Shown piece by piece: positions 34,921 through 44,587 of a stretch of DNA of 44,587 nt (the stretch's first letter is position 1; every line of letters starts with the position of its first letter). The stretch is taken from contig URXE01000008.1 of NCBI GenBank assembly GCA_900551815.1, positions 1 through 44,587 on the forward strand. The letters are read 5' to 3'. The notes under the pieces are model-generated. The model was not told where the DNA came from, searched no databases, and saw nothing but the letters and a program-made list of their open reading frames with translations. This stretch comes from an uncultured Collinsella sp. Its GTDB lineage: Bacteria; Actinomycetota; Coriobacteriia; Coriobacteriales; Coriobacteriaceae. The translations under genes and the position numbers were made by a program.

Positions 34921-35043
34921 GGCCGGGCACAGGGTTACCTCCCAAATCGTCCTCGGACATGTCGGAGCCCCCGCTGCGCGCTTCGCACTGCGGGGGCTCC
35001 TCCGTCCTGCGGAAAGATTTGGGAGGTAACCCTGTGCCCGGCC
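34921..35043. repeat. 123-bp composite palindrome with perfect 28-bp arms
   Basis: Outer arms 34921-34948 and 35016-35043 are exact complements over 28 bp; inside, GGAGCCCCCGC (34964-34974) pairs with GCGGGGGCTCC (34990-35000). It lies in the divergent region between ftsE and the zinc-ribbon gene. No open frame or transposase is associated. Confidence 0.95.
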
Positions 35044-35069
35044 TGCGGCTACTAAGGGGCCTCTTTAGA

Positions 35070-35136
35070 AGTTGCGGTGAAATAGGGACTGTTTTAGCAG
35101 TTAGAAGCCCTCATCAGTCCCTATTTCACCGCAACT
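35070..35136. repeat. AGTTGCGGTGAAATA palindrome, copy C
   Basis: Perfect 21-bp arms (35070-35090 and 35116-35136) around a 25-nt loop beginning GTTTTAGC. Same family as the two copies around copZ. It follows the 123-bp palindrome and precedes the leader of the zinc-ribbon gene. Confidence 0.95.
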
Positions 35137-35150
35137 TATATTGGGGCTCA

Positions 35151-35162
35151 TTGTTGCGCAAC
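35151..35162. promoter_or_regulatory. Palindrome TTGTTGCGCAAC, second copy
   Basis: Exact repeat of the 12-mer found upstream of the first zinc-ribbon gene, here about 65 nt before the start codon of another zinc-ribbon membrane protein. May be a shared operator. Confidence 0.3.
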
Positions 35163-35227
35163 TTGGATTGGGGTTTTCGCTTTACAGTTGAGTTAGATGG
35201 ATGGTTCCAGGCTTGCTGGAGGTTGAT

Positions 35228-36496
35228 ATGGTTTGTCCTTATTGTGGTGCTGAGCTTGCTGATGGGGCTCGGTTTTGCGTGGGATGCGGGGCTGCGCTTG
35301 ACGGGACACAGGCTATGCCCGTAGCCAACCCTGCGGTTGCGCCGGCACCTGTGAGTTCGCCCGCCCCCAGCAAGAAGCCCAAGAAAGGCGTCGTGATCGC
35401 TATCGTCTGCGCGGCGGCAATCGTTGTTGGCGGGGGCGGTGGGCTGGCGTATCACCTGTATCAGCAGCATGTTCAGGAGCAGGAGCAGTATGAGTCGGCT
35501 CATTCCAAGCATGCGCTCGTGGTGAGTGTAAAGGCCGAAGGCTGGGACACCGATAACGGCGCTTCTCGTGTGCCGGTGCGCGTAAAGGGCAAGACGGTCG
35601 ACGGAAAGAAGGTCGACAAGGTCGAATATGTCGCTTCCGACGGCTCGGGCGTCAAGCTTATCCAGGGCAAGTACACGCTCAAGGCGGCAGGCTCCCCCAT
35701 CGCCGCCGATGGCACTATCTACCAGGTGCCTTGTACAAAGGCCGAGCTCACGCTTGACGATGCTTTTGCCAAGGGCGAAAAGATTGATCTGGGCGAACTC
35801 GCCGAGCAGGATTCGGTTTTGGACTTTACGCCCATCGATGCTGTCGACGTGACCGACGACGAGATCAACGATGCCGTAACACTCGCCATGGCATACAAGG
35901 GCAAGGACGCGCCCAACGTCGATTCGCTGCAACACGCCGCAACGAACCGCCGCGACACCGCCGTCGCGGCCAAGAAAGCCGCCGAAGAGGAAGCGGCGCG
36001 CCAGGCCGAGGAACAGCGCAAAGCCGCCGCACGCCATATCGAGGCCCAAACCTTCAGTGTCGACCTGCCCGAGTACTGGGATGGCAGGGTCACGGCAAAG
36101 GTCAACGGGGATTCGATAGGGCTGTACTCGACCGCCTATCCCGACAAATACATCGGCAGTCTTTCCGGATACGACCATGAGGTATGGGGTGGCGGCGATA
36201 TCGGCGGCGGGTGTGTAAAGGACATTAACCTTGGCGGCGGTCGCTATGTAGAAATATGGATTACGCGCTGGTCCTACGACGCCGCGATGGCTCATCTTTC
36301 CAAATTCTCATCGAGCTCGAGCGCCTGCTCTGATGATGCCGCCCGCGAGACCCTCGACTTACAGTCCTTGGGAGCCGTCTCATTCGATACCATCGTCTCC
36401 GAAATGAAAGCAGCAAACGCGCCGGAATCCAAAACGCTCTTCAAGGCAGATGACATCTTCGCCAACACCCTGGCCCCGACCGTAAAACCTCTCTAG
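35228..36496 (+). CDS. Zinc-ribbon protein with one membrane helix and extracellular domain
   Basis: 422 residues. Zinc ribbon at the N terminus (CPYC 3-6, CVGC 17-20), Pro/Ala/Lys linker, a membrane helix (about 54-75), then a long extracellular region. Residues about 85-240 contain a Lys/Asp/Val-rich domain, residues 245-280 a charged Ala/Glu/Lys helix (AAKKAAEEEAARQAEEQRKA), and the final part a domain beginning FSVDLPEYWDGRVTAKV. Paralogous in layout to the first zinc-ribbon gene. GGAGG 7 nt before the ATG. Function unknown. Confidence 0.82.
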   Translation: MVCPYCGAELADGARFCVGCGAALDGTQAMPVANPAVAPAPVSSPAPSKKPKKGVVIAIVCAAAIVVGGGGGLAYHLYQQHVQEQEQYESAHSKHALVVSVKAEGWDTDNGASRVPVRVKGKTVDGKKVDKVEYVASDGSGVKLIQGKYTLKAAGSPIAADGTIYQVPCTKAELTLDDAFAKGEKIDLGELAEQDSVLDFTPIDAVDVTDDEINDAVTLAMAYKGKDAPNVDSLQHAATNRRDTAVAAKKAAEEEAARQAEEQRKAAARHIEAQTFSVDLPEYWDGRVTAKVNGDSIGLYSTAYPDKYIGSLSGYDHEVWGGGDIGGGCVKDINLGGGRYVEIWITRWSYDAAMAHLSKFSSSSSACSDDAARETLDLQSLGAVSFDTIVSEMKAANAPESKTLFKADDIFANTLAPTVKPL

Positions 36497-36520
36497 CTTC
36501 TTTCCCGCCTCTCCCTAAAC

Positions 36521-36566
36521 AAAAAGCCGGGGTGCCTCCACATGGAAGGCACCCCGGCTTATTTAT
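36521..36566. terminator. Bidirectional terminator
   Basis: AGCCGGGGTGCC pairs with GGCACCCCGGCT around a short AT-containing loop, with AAAAA before and TTATTTATT after. It serves the convergent zinc-ribbon and transketolase genes. Confidence 0.85.
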
Positions 36567-36613
36567 TGCCCAATACGGGAACGGCTCTCAAGTTAAGGCC
36601 AAAGCAAAACGCC

Positions 36614-37555
36614 TTATGCCAAGAACTCCTTGGTGGTCGCCACGATGTTGGCAGCGTCCAGGCCGTACTTGTGCAGGAGCTCGGCACCCGGGCCGGACTC
36701 GCCGAAGGTGTCGTTGACACCGATCTTCTTGAGCGGCGTCGGGCACTGCTCGCACAGGACATCGGCAACGGCGCTGCCCAGGCCACCGATCACAGAGTGC
36801 TCCTCGACGGTCACGACGCGACCGGTCTTGGTGGCGCTCTTGACGATCAGGTCGGCATCGATGGGCTTGATGGTGTGCATGTTGATGACCTCGGCATCGA
36901 TGCCCTCGGCAGCAAGCTGCTCAGCGGCCTCGAGCGCCTCGCCGACCATCAGGCCGCAGGCGATGATGGTGACGTCGGTGCCCTCGCGCATGACGATGCC
37001 CTTGCCTACCTCGAACTTGTAGGTCTCGGGGTCGTTGATAACCGGCGAGGCCAGACGGGCGAAGCGCATGTACACGGGGCCGTCGCACTCGTAGGCGGCA
37101 CGCGTCACGGCGCGGGCCTCGACGTCGTCGGCGGGAACAATCACGGTCATGCCGGGGATGACGCGCATCAGGGCGATATCCTCGCAGCACTGGTGCGTGG
37201 CGCCATCCTCGCCCACCGAGATACCGGCGTGCGTGGCACCGATCTTAACGTTAAGGTGCGGATAGCCGATGGAGTTGCGGACCTGCTCAAAGGCGCGGCC
37301 GGCGGCGAACATGGCAAAACTGCTCGCAAAGGCAACGCGACCGGTGGTTGCGATACCGGCGGCAACACCCATCAGGTTGCTCTCGGCGATGCCCACATCG
37401 AAGAAGCGGTCGGGGCAGGCTGCCTTGAACTTGCCGGTCTGCGTGGCGGCGGCCAGGTCGGCGTCGAGGACCACAAAGTCATCGTGCTCGTTGGCGAGCT
37501 CGACGAGGGCCTCGCCGTAGCTTACGCGCGTGGCGATTTTCTTGACGTCTGCCAT
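36614..37555 (-). CDS. Transketolase, C-terminal subunit
   Basis: 313 residues, the pyrimidine-binding and C-terminal domains of a transketolase split into two polypeptides. Visible: RFFDVGIAESNLMGVAAGIA (the catalytic Glu that activates thiamine diphosphate), a His in the GATHAGISVGEDGATHQ segment, and the C-terminal VTVEEHSVIGGLGSAV. Start is the ATG of MADVKK, one nt after the stop of the N-terminal subunit. With its partner it interconverts sugar phosphates in the non-oxidative pentose phosphate pathway. Confidence 0.95.
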   Translation of the reverse strand: MADVKKIATRVSYGEALVELANEHDDFVVLDADLAAATQTGKFKAACPDRFFDVGIAESNLMGVAAGIATTGRVAFASSFAMFAAGRAFEQVRNSIGYPHLNVKIGATHAGISVGEDGATHQCCEDIALMRVIPGMTVIVPADDVEARAVTRAAYECDGPVYMRFARLASPVINDPETYKFEVGKGIVMREGTDVTIIACGLMVGEALEAAEQLAAEGIDAEVINMHTIKPIDADLIVKSATKTGRVVTVEEHSVIGGLGSAVADVLCEQCPTPLKKIGVNDTFGESGPGAELLHKYGLDAANIVATTKEFLA

Positions 37556-37556
37556 C

Positions 37557-38387
37557 CTAGAGCTCCTCTCCGGCGGCCGTGAGCTCTGCCATGGCCTGCT
37601 CAAACTGTTCATCGTTGGGGGCCTTACCGTGCCAACCCACCTGGTTCTCCATAAAGGAGACGCCCTTGCCCTTCATGGTCTCGGCGATAATGGCAGTCGG
37701 CTGACCCTTGGTGGCGCGGGCCTCGGCAAAGGCGGCGCGGATCTGATCGAAGTCGTTGCCGTCGGCGAGCTCCACCACGTGGAATTTGAAGGCGCGGAAC
37801 TTGTCGGCGAGCGGCATGGGGTCGTTGACCTCCTCGACGGGGCCGTCGATCTGCAGGCCGTTGTGGTCGACGATCACGCAGAGGTTATCGAGCTGCTGGT
37901 TGCCGGCAAACATGGCGGCCTCCCAGACCTGGCCCTCCTCGCTCTCGCCGTCGCCCAGCAGGGCGTAGGTGCGATAGTCATCGCCCCAGTGCTTGGCGGC
38001 AACGGCCATGCCCACGGCGGCGGAGATGCCCTGGCCGAGCGAACCGGTGGACATGTCGACGCCCGGGGTGTCGTTCATGTTGGGGTGACCCTGCAGGTGG
38101 CTGCCGATGTGGCGCAGCGTCTCGAGATCCTCCTTGGGAAAGAACCCGCGCTCGGCGAGCACGGCGTACAGACCAGGCGCGCAGTGGCCCTTGGAAAGCA
38201 CGAAGCGATCGCGGTCGGCCTTGCGGGGGTCGGCCGGGTCGACGTTCATTTCCTCAAAGTACAGATAGGTCATGATGTCGGCAGCGCCGAGCGAACCGCC
38301 CGGATGGCCGGACTTGGCAGCGTGCACGCCGGTGACGATGCCCTTCCTTACCTCGTTGGCAACCTTTTTGAGCTCTTCGTCGCTCAT
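37557..38387 (-). CDS. Transketolase, N-terminal subunit
   Basis: 276 residues, the thiamine diphosphate-binding (PP) domain: SGHPGGSLGAADIM, FVLSKGHCAPGLYA, GSLGQGISAAVGMA, and the GDGE...N motif LLGDGESEEGQVWEAAMFA with DHNGLQIDG. It is the first gene of the pair; AAGGAAGG precedes the ATG. The split architecture is common in anaerobic Firmicutes, Archaea and Coriobacteriia. Confidence 0.95.
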   Translation of the reverse strand: MSDEELKKVANEVRKGIVTGVHAAKSGHPGGSLGAADIMTYLYFEEMNVDPADPRKADRDRFVLSKGHCAPGLYAVLAERGFFPKEDLETLRHIGSHLQGHPNMNDTPGVDMSTGSLGQGISAAVGMAVAAKHWGDDYRTYALLGDGESEEGQVWEAAMFAGNQQLDNLCVIVDHNGLQIDGPVEEVNDPMPLADKFRAFKFHVVELADGNDFDQIRAAFAEARATKGQPTAIIAETMKGKGVSFMENQVGWHGKAPNDEQFEQAMAELTAAGEEL

Positions 38388-38594
38388 TGTGCCTTCCTTT
38401 CATCCTCTTTAGACAAGATGCGCACGGCACAGAAGGTCGTCCCAACCCAGCCGCGATGCACGTACGTCATTCATTATGCTGGAAACTGGAAGCTTTACCA
38501 GAGTATTTATCATTATTTGAGCAATTGAGCAGGCAGAACCGCTGATGAAACGGTTTATCAATGTGAACGTCTTTTGGACGGAACGCAGTCGGCC

Positions 38595-39485
38595 CTACGC
38601 GTTAATGTCCTTGAAGCCCTCACCGAAAGTTTCCGTAACGTCGGCCACGGTCACGATGGCGCGCGGGTCGCGCTCGCGCACGATCGTCTTGAGCGTATTG
38701 AGCTCGCGACGGCTCACGATGACCATGATCACCGGCTTCTCGGCGCCCGAGTACATACCGGTCGCCTTAAACTTGGTGCAGCCGCGGCCCAGGCCATACA
38801 TGATGTCGGCCGCGATATCAGGAAACTTGTCCGAGATGATGAGTACCATACGGCGCCTGTTGCCGCCGTCGACCACGGCATCGATCACGTAGCCGCTAAT
38901 GACCATCGAGAGGCCTGCATACAGCGCGTTTTCGACCGAGAAGACCGGGGCCGAGAGAGCGCACACGGCAACATCGATCGCCATGACGGTGGAGCCCACC
39001 GGTAGCGACGTATTGCGCGAGATAATCTGACCGATGGTGTCTGAGCCGCCAGTGTTGGCACCGGCGCGCAGCACCATGCCGTAGCCGATGCCCGTGATAA
39101 TGCCGCCCCACATAGCGGGCAGCATCAGGTCGGCATGTGCCAGCGGCGCCACAAACGGAGCAAACAGGTCGGTGAAGAAGCCCAGCAGCACAAAGCCCGT
39201 CGCCGTCTGGACCACGTAGAACATGCCACCCTCGCGCATAACGACCAGCAGCAGCAAGGCATTCATCACGATGGTTTGAATACCGACAGGCAGCGAGATG
39301 CCATGCGAGGCGCCGACCGCCTGGATAATCGTGGCGAGACCCGTAACGCCGCCGGCAGCAAGACCGTTGGGAATCAAAAATAGATCCGTCGCGATAGCGG
39401 CCAGAGCGCAGCCCAGCATAATCTTGGGCAGATCGTGAAAGAAGTTCAGCGAAAGAATGCGCTTGATGTCCAGACGATATGCCAT
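38595..39485 (-). CDS. YitT-family membrane protein (DUF161/DUF2179)
   Basis: 296 residues: about five or six membrane helices (residues 20-205, with NGLAAGGVTGLA and GANTGGSDTIGQII motifs), then a cytoplasmic DUF2179 domain of about 85 residues (RRMVLIISDKFPDIAADIM, GLGRGCTKFKATGMYS, VIMVIVSRRELNTLK). Function is unknown; the soluble domain recalls small regulatory ACT-like folds. ATG after GGGAGG. The prfB terminator lies only 11 nt upstream of its start codon, leaving no room for a promoter after it. Confidence 0.9.
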   Translation of the reverse strand: MAYRLDIKRILSLNFFHDLPKIMLGCALAAIATDLFLIPNGLAAGGVTGLATIIQAVGASHGISLPVGIQTIVMNALLLLVVMREGGMFYVVQTATGFVLLGFFTDLFAPFVAPLAHADLMLPAMWGGIITGIGYGMVLRAGANTGGSDTIGQIISRNTSLPVGSTVMAIDVAVCALSAPVFSVENALYAGLSMVISGYVIDAVVDGGNRRRMVLIISDKFPDIAADIMYGLGRGCTKFKATGMYSGAEKPVIMVIVSRRELNTLKTIVRERDPRAIVTVADVTETFGEGFKDINA

Positions 39486-39496
39486 GCTGCCTCCCT

Positions 39497-39526
39497 CAAA
39501 AAAGCGCACCAAAACGAGTGCGCTTT
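39497..39526 (-). terminator. Terminator of secA-prfB, possible attenuator of the YitT gene
   Basis: Minus strand AAAGCGCA pairs with TGCGCTTT around a 10-nt loop and is followed by TTTTTTGA; the Shine-Dalgarno of the YitT gene begins directly after the U tract. Confidence 0.8.
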
Positions 39527-39615
39527 GAACTTCTTGCTGTATTCGATTCTACCGATTCACCGAGCAAATACCACCCCTGCGAAGTGTTTGCATCGACCCG
39601 GAGCCAACCATGTGC

Positions 39616-40763
39616 CTAGGCGTCCGAGCCTTCCGCATCGGCGTTGCCGGTTGCCCAGCGATGGTAGCCGATCACAAACGGATCCAGATCGCCATCGTCG
39701 AGAACGGCCTCGACGTTGCTGGTCTCCACACCCGAGCGCAGGTCCTTGACCATCTGATACGGGTAGAGCACGTAGCTGCGAATCTGGTTACCAAAACCGA
39801 TCGTGGTCTTGGGTCCACGAATCTCGTCGAGCGCCTCGGCGCGCTTCTCGAGCTCGATCTCGTACAGACGGGCCTTGAGAATCTGCATGCACGCGGCCTT
39901 GTTCTGAATCTGGCTGCGCTCGTTTTGGCACGTGACCACGATGCCACTGGGAAAATGCGTCACGCGTACGGCGGAGTCGGTGGTGTTGACGCCCTGGCCG
40001 CCCGGGCCGCTCGCGTGATACACGTCCACGCGGATATCGTCGGGACTGATCTCGATGTCGATATCGTTGGGCAGCACCGGAATGACCTCGACGCCGGCAA
40101 ACGTGGTCTGGCGGCGCTTCTTGTCGTCGGTGGGACTAATGCGCACCAGACGGTGGACGCCGGCCTCGGCGCGCAGCATGCCAAACGCGTCCTTGCCCTC
40201 GACGGTAAAGGTCGCACGGTCGATGCCGATGACCTCGGCCGCGGGACAATCGTTGATGGTGACCTTCCAACCGCGGCGCTGGCAGTACTTCATGTACATC
40301 TTAAAGAGCATGAAGGTCCAGTCCTGCGCCTCCAGGCCACCCTGTCCGGGCTTGATGGTCACAATCGCGTCGCCGTGATCGAACTCACCGGTAAACCAGC
40401 TCGAAAGCTCGAGCTCGTCGATAGCGCGGGCCAGGCGTTCTGCCGTAGCGGAAGCCTCCTCGCGTAATGCGGCGGCATCGGGGTCGTCGCCCATCTCCTC
40501 GGCAAGCTCCAGCGCCGCGCGGGCGTCAGACAGCTCGCCGCGCGCGGTATCCACGGCAGCGATATCTTCCTTGGCTCGAGCGATCTCCTCCATGGTGGCG
40601 CGAGCGGCGTCGGCGTCATCCCAAAAGCCAGGGGCCACGCTTTTGGCCTCGAGCTCGGTCACACGCGTGCGCTTCTCGTCCAAATGAAGATACGACTCGA
40701 CCTCGCCGAGCCGGTCCGCAAACGCGTCCAGCTCGGCGGGCGTTACCTCTAAAGCCTCGGCCA

Positions 40764-40764
<1 letters not shown>
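39616..40764 (-). CDS. prfB: Peptide chain release factor 2
   Basis: 382 residues in one continuous frame. The GGQ loop is intact (SGPGGQGVNTTDSAVR), and the rest of the factor is standard. Two oddities: there is no internal TGA with a programmed +1 frameshift near codon 25, and the codon-recognition tripeptide that is SPF in most RF2 reads SPT (HRLVRISPTDDKKRRQTTF). Start ATG shares a base with the secA stop codon (TAATG), so the genes are coupled. RF2 releases peptides at UGA and UAA. Confidence 0.93.
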
Positions 40765-43571
<2,807 letters not shown>

Positions 43572-43700
43572 GTGGTTTTCCTTTTTGGCCATCGCCCACG
43601 CCGTGCAGCTGCGGGCGAGTTAAACACAGATGATTGTACTTTAGCCAAACAAGGCGCGGCCTATACGGTCGACCTCGACCGCCACGTAATAACTACGACC

Positions 43701-43737
43701 AACCTGCCAAAAAGGGAAAGGTTTATTTTGGCAGGTT
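43701..43737. repeat. AACCTNCCAAAA palindrome, copy 2
   Basis: Perfect arms AACCTGCCAAAA and TTTTGGCAGGTT around loop AGGGAAAGGTTTA. Same 37-39 bp element as upstream of the serine recombinase; here it lies upstream of secA. Confidence 0.85.
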
Positions 43738-43767
43738 TTATCTGGGCAAACGCTGCATCTCTGCCAT

Positions 43768-43835
43768 TTGGTGCAAACGGACCTGTCCCCCTTCGCACCA
43801 ATTTGGTGCCATGGGAGCAGGTCCGTTTGCACCAA
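43768..43835. repeat. Nested palindrome, TTGGTGCA type, copy 2
   Basis: Perfect 18-bp outer arms (43768-43785 and 43818-43835, beginning TTGGTGCAAACGGACCTG) enclose an inner GCACCAA/TTGGTGC palindrome. Same two-level layout as the copy after csoR. It lies between the rpmE terminator and the secA promoter region. Confidence 0.9.
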
Positions 43836-43878
43836 TAAAAGAAAAGGGCCGCGCACCCAAATGGATACGCAGCCCTTT
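43834..43878 (-). terminator. Terminator of rpmE
   Basis: Minus strand AAAGGGC pairs with GCCCTTT (with further GCG/CGC pairs inside), followed by TTCTTTTATT. Located 35-80 nt after the rpmE stop codon. Confidence 0.75.
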
Positions 43879-43912
43879 AGCCATGAATGCGAGTGTTTGC
43901 TCGGCGAGCTAT

Positions 43913-44338
43913 TTACTCAGCAGCCTCGGTGGTCTCGGCCTCGGCAGCGGCCTCCTCGACGGGAGCCTCTGCGGGAGCCTCGGCAGCCTGCTTGGCAGCC
44001 TCCTCGGCGAACTTAGCGGCACGCTTAGCCTTCTCGGCAGCCTTGGCCTCAGCGGCGGCCTTGCGAGCAGCCTCGGCCTCAGCAGCCTTGGCGGCCTTGG
44101 CAGCCTTGGCCTCCTCAGCCTTCTTGAGCTGGGCGGCAGCGGCGCCACCGAACTTGTCGGCGAAGCGCTGGACGCGTCCACCGGTGTCGACGAACTTCTG
44201 CTGGCCGGTGTAGAACGGGTGGCACTCGTTGCAAAGCTCGACCTTCATCTCGGACACGGTAGCGTGCGTCTTGAAGGTGTTGCCGCAGGAGCACGTCACC
44301 GTGCACTCGACATACTGGGGATGGATACCCTGCTTCAT
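43913..44338 (-). CDS. rpmE: Ribosomal protein L31, with long Ala/Lys/Glu tail
   Basis: 141 residues; the L31 core is the first 70 or so. It has the zinc-binding form: CSCGNTF and CNECHPFYTG (CxC ... CxxC), then KFVDTGGRVQRFADKFG. The remaining 70 residues are Ala/Lys/Glu repeats (KAAKAAKAAEAEAARKAAAEAK) ending in an acidic Glu/Ala stretch, predicted a single long helix or disordered. AAGGAG precedes the ATG. A structured leader lies upstream. Confidence 0.93.
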   Translation of the reverse strand: MKQGIHPQYVECTVTCSCGNTFKTHATVSEMKVELCNECHPFYTGQQKFVDTGGRVQRFADKFGGAAAAQLKKAEEAKAAKAAKAAEAEAARKAAAEAKAAEKAKRAAKFAEEAAKQAAEAPAEAPVEEAAAEAETTEAAE

Positions 44339-44354
44339 GGTAGGACTCCTTATT

Positions 44355-44410
44355 GGTCAGGCGCTGGTTACCGATCAGCGCATAAGGCGTCTTGGTTTCC
44401 GACCAAGACA
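44355..44410 (-). ncRNA. Probable L31 ribosomal-protein leader (L31-Coriobacteria type)
   Basis: Two hairpins on the minus strand between rpmE and its likely promoter: GTCTTGG/CCAAGAC with a 7-nt loop (44389-44409) and GCGCTG/CAGCGC with a 9-nt loop (44361-44381). Conserved L31 leaders, including a Coriobacteria-specific class, are known as autoregulatory elements; the match to that class is by position and taxon, not by a covariance search. Confidence 0.55.
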
Positions 44411-44525
44411 ACAAACTTGGCTATGGTACCACGGCGCCGCGTGTCCCACAAAAGGTTCACGGTCTTTTCGGCACAGCACGAACTGGCCCTTGAATATCAA
44501 CTATCATCCGAACACTCCCCCACAT

Positions 44526-44587
44526 TCATCCTTCGTATGTATCGAGGTATTCCTGCTTGAGCGTCTGCGAGGACGACTCGGTCTTTT
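44526..44587 (-). CDS. Possible C-terminal end of an upstream gene (partial)
   Basis: A minus-strand frame open to the window edge ends with about 19 residues (KTESSSQTLKQEYLDTYEG) and a TGA stop. The composition is protein-like, and rho or another gene would be expected upstream of rpmE, but the fragment is too short to identify. Confidence 0.3.
   Translation of the reverse strand, partial: KTESSSQTLKQEYLDTYEG

Overview
The window looks like a chromosomal segment of a high-GC, anaerobic Coriobacteriia member, most likely Collinsella. This rests on the codon/GC character, the high-GC-lineage gene set, the protein styles (zinc-ribbon proteins with Ala/Pro linkers, an AbiEi/DUF559-type protein, a split transketolase) and an RNA leader in front of rpmE of the type known from Coriobacteria. 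Assignment is by recognition only; no search was run.

Layout. (1) 0.2-7.9 kb: two zinc-ribbon proteins on the minus strand diverge from a plus-strand Ser/Thr kinase (WG-repeat sensor), an FHA protein and a second kinase-like protein (DUF6273-like tail); this reads as a surface-sensing phosphorylation module. (2) 8.3-12.0 kb: copper module copA-copZ-csoR behind a CsoR-type operator, then a small membrane zinc-ribbon protein. (3) 12.1-16.1 kb: an amidohydrolase, an AbiEi-like/DUF559-nuclease-like gene bracketed by two hairpin arrays, and an unknown protein. (4) 16.5-25.8 kb: gltBD glutamate synthase, an Nramp transporter (mntH) bracketed by two more hairpin arrays, and a flavin reductase/rubredoxin pair (the 47-residue rubredoxin is easily missed). 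(5) 25.9-34.8 kb: smpB with a TPR protein, tRNA-Gln and tRNA-Glu, a truncated regulator-like gene, an ArsC/Spx-like gene, a VanZ-family protein, a serine recombinase, RNase R and ftsEX. (6) 35.2-44.6 kb: another zinc-ribbon membrane protein, split transketolase, a YitT-family protein, prfB-secA, and rpmE with a structured leader.

The most unusual content is intergenic. Nineteen hairpins built from one 16-bp sequence (GTCTCRATCTGTAACA and its reverse complement) lie in five arrays of three or four units. The period is almost exactly 80 bp, with alternating 25-nt (inside) and 23-nt (between) spacers. The arrays lie only at operon boundaries, and two single genes (the nuclease-like gene and mntH) are each bracketed by a pair of them. 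At least five other palindrome families occupy other gaps: AGTTGCGGTGAAATAG elements around copZ and near 35.1 kb, nested TTGGTGCA elements, AACCTNCCAAAA elements, REP-like TTGGGGAC elements, and two very long perfect inverted repeats. No cas genes, RAYT transposase or insertion sequence are visible here, so the origin of these arrays is not explained by this window.

Most gene starts were chosen from visible Shine-Dalgarno sequences and are often internal to the longest open frame; the long antisense open frames over gltB, secA, rnr, copA and the kinase are treated as artefacts of GC-rich codon use.
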